Source: Acidimangrovimonas sp.
Lineage (GTDB): Bacteria > Pseudomonadota > Alphaproteobacteria > Rhodobacterales > Rhodobacteraceae
Reading direction: 5' to 3'
NCBI GenBank assembly: GCA_030147905.1
Contig: JASBUM010000438.1
Coordinates: 1 to 7,468 of the forward strand
DNA length: 7,468 bases
Position numbers and translations under genes: made by a program. The notes under the pieces are model-generated. The model made no database searches and was not told the DNA's origin. It saw only the letters and a program-made list of their open reading frames with translations. Position 1 is the stretch's first letter. Every line of letters starts with the position of its first letter. This document shows, piece by piece, positions 6,277 to 7,468 of this stretch.

Positions 6277-7161
6277 ATGGCGCCCAGACTTTACGACTGC
6301 TTCACCTTCTTCAACGAACTCGATCTGCTCGAGATGCGCCTGACCGAGTTGGACGGCGTCGTCGACCGTTTCGTCATCGTCGAGGCCGGACAGACCTTCA
6401 GCGGTCGCGACAAGCCCTTTCACCTCGAGGAGAATCTGGATCGTTTCGCGCGCTTCCGCGACAAGATCGTGCATCTCAAGATCGAGCGATTCCCCGATGG
6501 AATGGGCCCGTGGGAACGCGAGCACATGCAGCGTGAAGCGATGTTGCAGGGGCTCGCCGATGCAGGCCCGGACGATCTGGTCATGCTGTCGGATGTCGAT
6601 GAGATCCCCAGCCCGCAGGTCCTGGCCGAGATCAGGCGCGCCCCGCCCGAGCGTGCCCAGGTGATGTGCCTGGAGCTGCGCTTTTTCTTCTTTTACTTGA
6701 ATCTGGAACGGCGCGAACGCTGGCTGCGGCTGGGGCCGAGAATCATCCGCCGCGCTGCGCTGACGCGGATGCAGGCACTGCGCGACGTTCGCGGGCCCGT
6801 AAAGGGCTATTGGCGCGACGCCATGCGGTGTTGGAAGGCGCGCGTGGGCATGCGCCGCTGGATCACCCGGCGGCTGGTGGCGGATGCGGGCTGGCATTTC
6901 AGCTGGCTCGGCGGACGCGATGCCGTTGCCGGAAAGGCCGCCGCCCTGCCGTTCCATTCGCGGCTGCCGGCGAACATGGAACGCCCGGAGGTGGCACAGC
7001 AGGTGATCGACGGCACCGTCGCCTCGGCCGGGGCGAATTTCGACATCGTGCCGGTCGATGAAAGCTTCCCGCGGTTCGTGCAGGAGCATCGCCAGACCCT
7101 TGCGCCCCATATTCTCGAAGTTCCGGCGCAGCAGGCCGGCATCGCCGAGAAGGCGCCCTGA
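6277..7161 (+). CDS. Glycosyltransferase family 17 protein (beta-1,4-N-acetylglucosaminyltransferase family)
   Basis: A 294-residue protein of family GT17, named after the eukaryotic bisecting GlcNAc-transferase that adds GlcNAc in beta-1,4 linkage to N-glycan mannose. Bacterial members are common and mostly uncharacterised; a role in surface polysaccharide or glycan decoration is the usual guess. Hallmarks are LYDCFTFFNELDLLEMRLTE at 5-24, VVDRFVIVEAGQTFSG at 28-43, WEREHMQREAMLQGL at 79-93, the metal/nucleotide-sugar motif LSDVDEIPSP at 104-113 (D106/D108), the aromatic run FFFFYLNL at 136-143, and GWHFSWLGG at 205-213. There is no signal peptide or membrane segment, so it would act in the cytoplasm. 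The ATG at 6277 begins the family's normal N-terminus; GGGA at 6265-6268 is 8 bases upstream and GAGG at 6271-6274 only 2. An upstream TTG at 6208 in frame is unlikely. The gene stands alone: no polysaccharide genes flank it here. Donor and acceptor are unknown. Confidence 0.9.
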   Translation: MAPRLYDCFTFFNELDLLEMRLTELDGVVDRFVIVEAGQTFSGRDKPFHLEENLDRFARFRDKIVHLKIERFPDGMGPWEREHMQREAMLQGLADAGPDDLVMLSDVDEIPSPQVLAEIRRAPPERAQVMCLELRFFFFYLNLERRERWLRLGPRIIRRAALTRMQALRDVRGPVKGYWRDAMRCWKARVGMRRWITRRLVADAGWHFSWLGGRDAVAGKAAALPFHSRLPANMERPEVAQQVIDGTVASAGANFDIVPVDESFPRFVQEHRQTLAPHILEVPAQQAGIAEKAP

Positions 7162-7211
7162 CCCGAGGGCGTGGCCGTCCGCCGGAAAGCCGGGAAGGGA
7201 GCATGACCGCG

Positions 7212-7222
7212 CCCCCCCCCCC
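7212..7222. repeat. Poly-C homopolymer of 11 bases
   Basis: An uninterrupted run of 11 C residues lies 50 bases after the glycosyltransferase stop. Runs of this length slip during replication and are also a common place for sequencing-length errors. It is not inside a recognised gene. Confidence 0.85.
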
Positions 7223-7370
7223 TGGCGTCGCGATCGCGAAGCGGTCCTTGACACTTGCCGGCGTATAGCGCATTGCAAGTCCCGTCGCTGCGCTGCCGCG
7301 TGAGCTAGCCGCGCCCCCCGGGGCCATCAGCGCAACCAGAATTCAGTTCCCCATCACGCAGGGTTCCTGA

Positions 7371-7420
7371 CGCGACGGCCGGACGGGGCGGGACAAGCCC
7401 GCCCGTCCCGAGGCCGCGCG
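7371..7420. terminator. Large GC-rich hairpin, possible terminator (either strand)
   Basis: Arms 7371-7392 and 7398-7420 form about 20 pairs closed by the loop ACAAG (7393-7397). The upper stem pairs GGACGGG-CGGG with CCCG-CCCGTCC with one bulged G (7388). The lower stem pairs CGGCC with GGCCG and CGCG with CGCG, interrupted by a bulged A (7375) and a 3-base bulge CGA (7409-7411). No T-run follows on either strand. A second hairpin (CGCGCC/GGCGCG, loop TACC) follows at 7434-7449. Termination is the simplest reading; a structured RNA is the alternative. Confidence 0.5.
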
Positions 7421-7468
7421 AACCCGCATCGGCCGCGCCTACCGGCGCGTGCCACGAACCCCGACGGT

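Larger units (their letters stand above)
7162..7468. other. Gene-free right end of window with homopolymer and hairpins
   Basis: I see no convincing gene in these 307 bases. A 21-codon frame from the ATG at 7203 to TAG at 7268 exists, but it runs through an 11-C tract and has no well-spaced ribosome site. Other contents are a TTGACAC box at 7248-7254, the palindrome CCCCGGGG at 7316-7323, a large hairpin at 7371-7420 and a smaller one at 7434-7449. It may be the terminator region of the glycosyltransferase gene plus the flank of a gene beyond the window. Confidence 0.5.

Noticed and set aside
7203..7268. A 21-codon small open frame (MTAPPPPGV...) after the glycosyltransferase gene
   Set aside because: It depends on the poly-C run, its nearest purine-rich site is badly spaced, and nothing supports its translation.
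7248..7269. TTGACA with TATAGC as a full promoter
   Set aside because: The two hexamers are only 10 bases apart, too close for a housekeeping sigma factor; at 17 bases the sequence is CATTGC, a poor -10.
5746..7278. A 510-codon open frame on the minus strand across the flavin reductase and glycosyltransferase genes
   Set aside because: It is antisense to two genes with clear family motifs, its translation has no recognisable domain and is rich in R, A, G and P; high GC leaves antisense frames open by chance.
7162..7468. tRNA or other known RNA gene in the right-hand gap
   Set aside because: I found no T-loop (GGTTCRANTCC-like) or cloverleaf arrangement, and no recognised riboswitch core.

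Overview
The window is very GC-rich, with the third-position G/C bias typical of an alphaproteobacterium. Gene content and codon habit fit the Rhodobacterales/Paracoccaceae best; this placement is an inference from style, with no marker gene present. The window holds one transport operon and three further genes. I found no RNA gene, CRISPR array, insertion sequence or phage gene.

Positions 1-4378 (+ strand) carry the 3' part of an ABC import operon of the hydrophobic/branched-chain amino acid (HAAT, Liv) type. The order is: a periplasmic binding protein missing its N-terminus at the window edge, a hairpin-bearing gap, permease livH, permease livM, ATPase livG and ATPase livF. The last four genes overlap by 1 to 4 bases and are probably translationally coupled. 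The binding protein captures the solute, LivH and LivM form the membrane pore, and LivG and LivF supply ATP-driven power. The true substrate cannot be read from the sequence.

Positions 4379-4621 are a gene-free gap between convergent genes (livF and the regulator). Positions 4622-5410 (- strand) encode an ArsR-type winged-helix regulator with a long C-terminal domain containing a C-X2-C pair. It is transcribed divergently from a flavin reductase-like FMN split-barrel protein (5527-6186, + strand). The 116-base divergent gap contains a perfect 8+8 palindrome with a 4-base spacer, the obvious operator candidate, so the two genes look like a small regulator/target module.

Positions 6277-7161 (+ strand) encode a family 17 glycosyltransferase (beta-1,4-N-acetylglucosaminyltransferase family) standing alone. 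The last 307 bases hold no convincing gene but contain an 11-C homopolymer, a TTGACAC box resembling one upstream of the glycosyltransferase, and two tandem GC-rich hairpins, one with about 20 base pairs.

Most of the window is ordinary. The points that deserve a second look are the palindrome in the regulator/flavin reductase gap, the asymmetric ATP sites predicted for the LivG/LivF pair, the intercistronic hairpin after the binding-protein gene, and the large hairpin near the right end.
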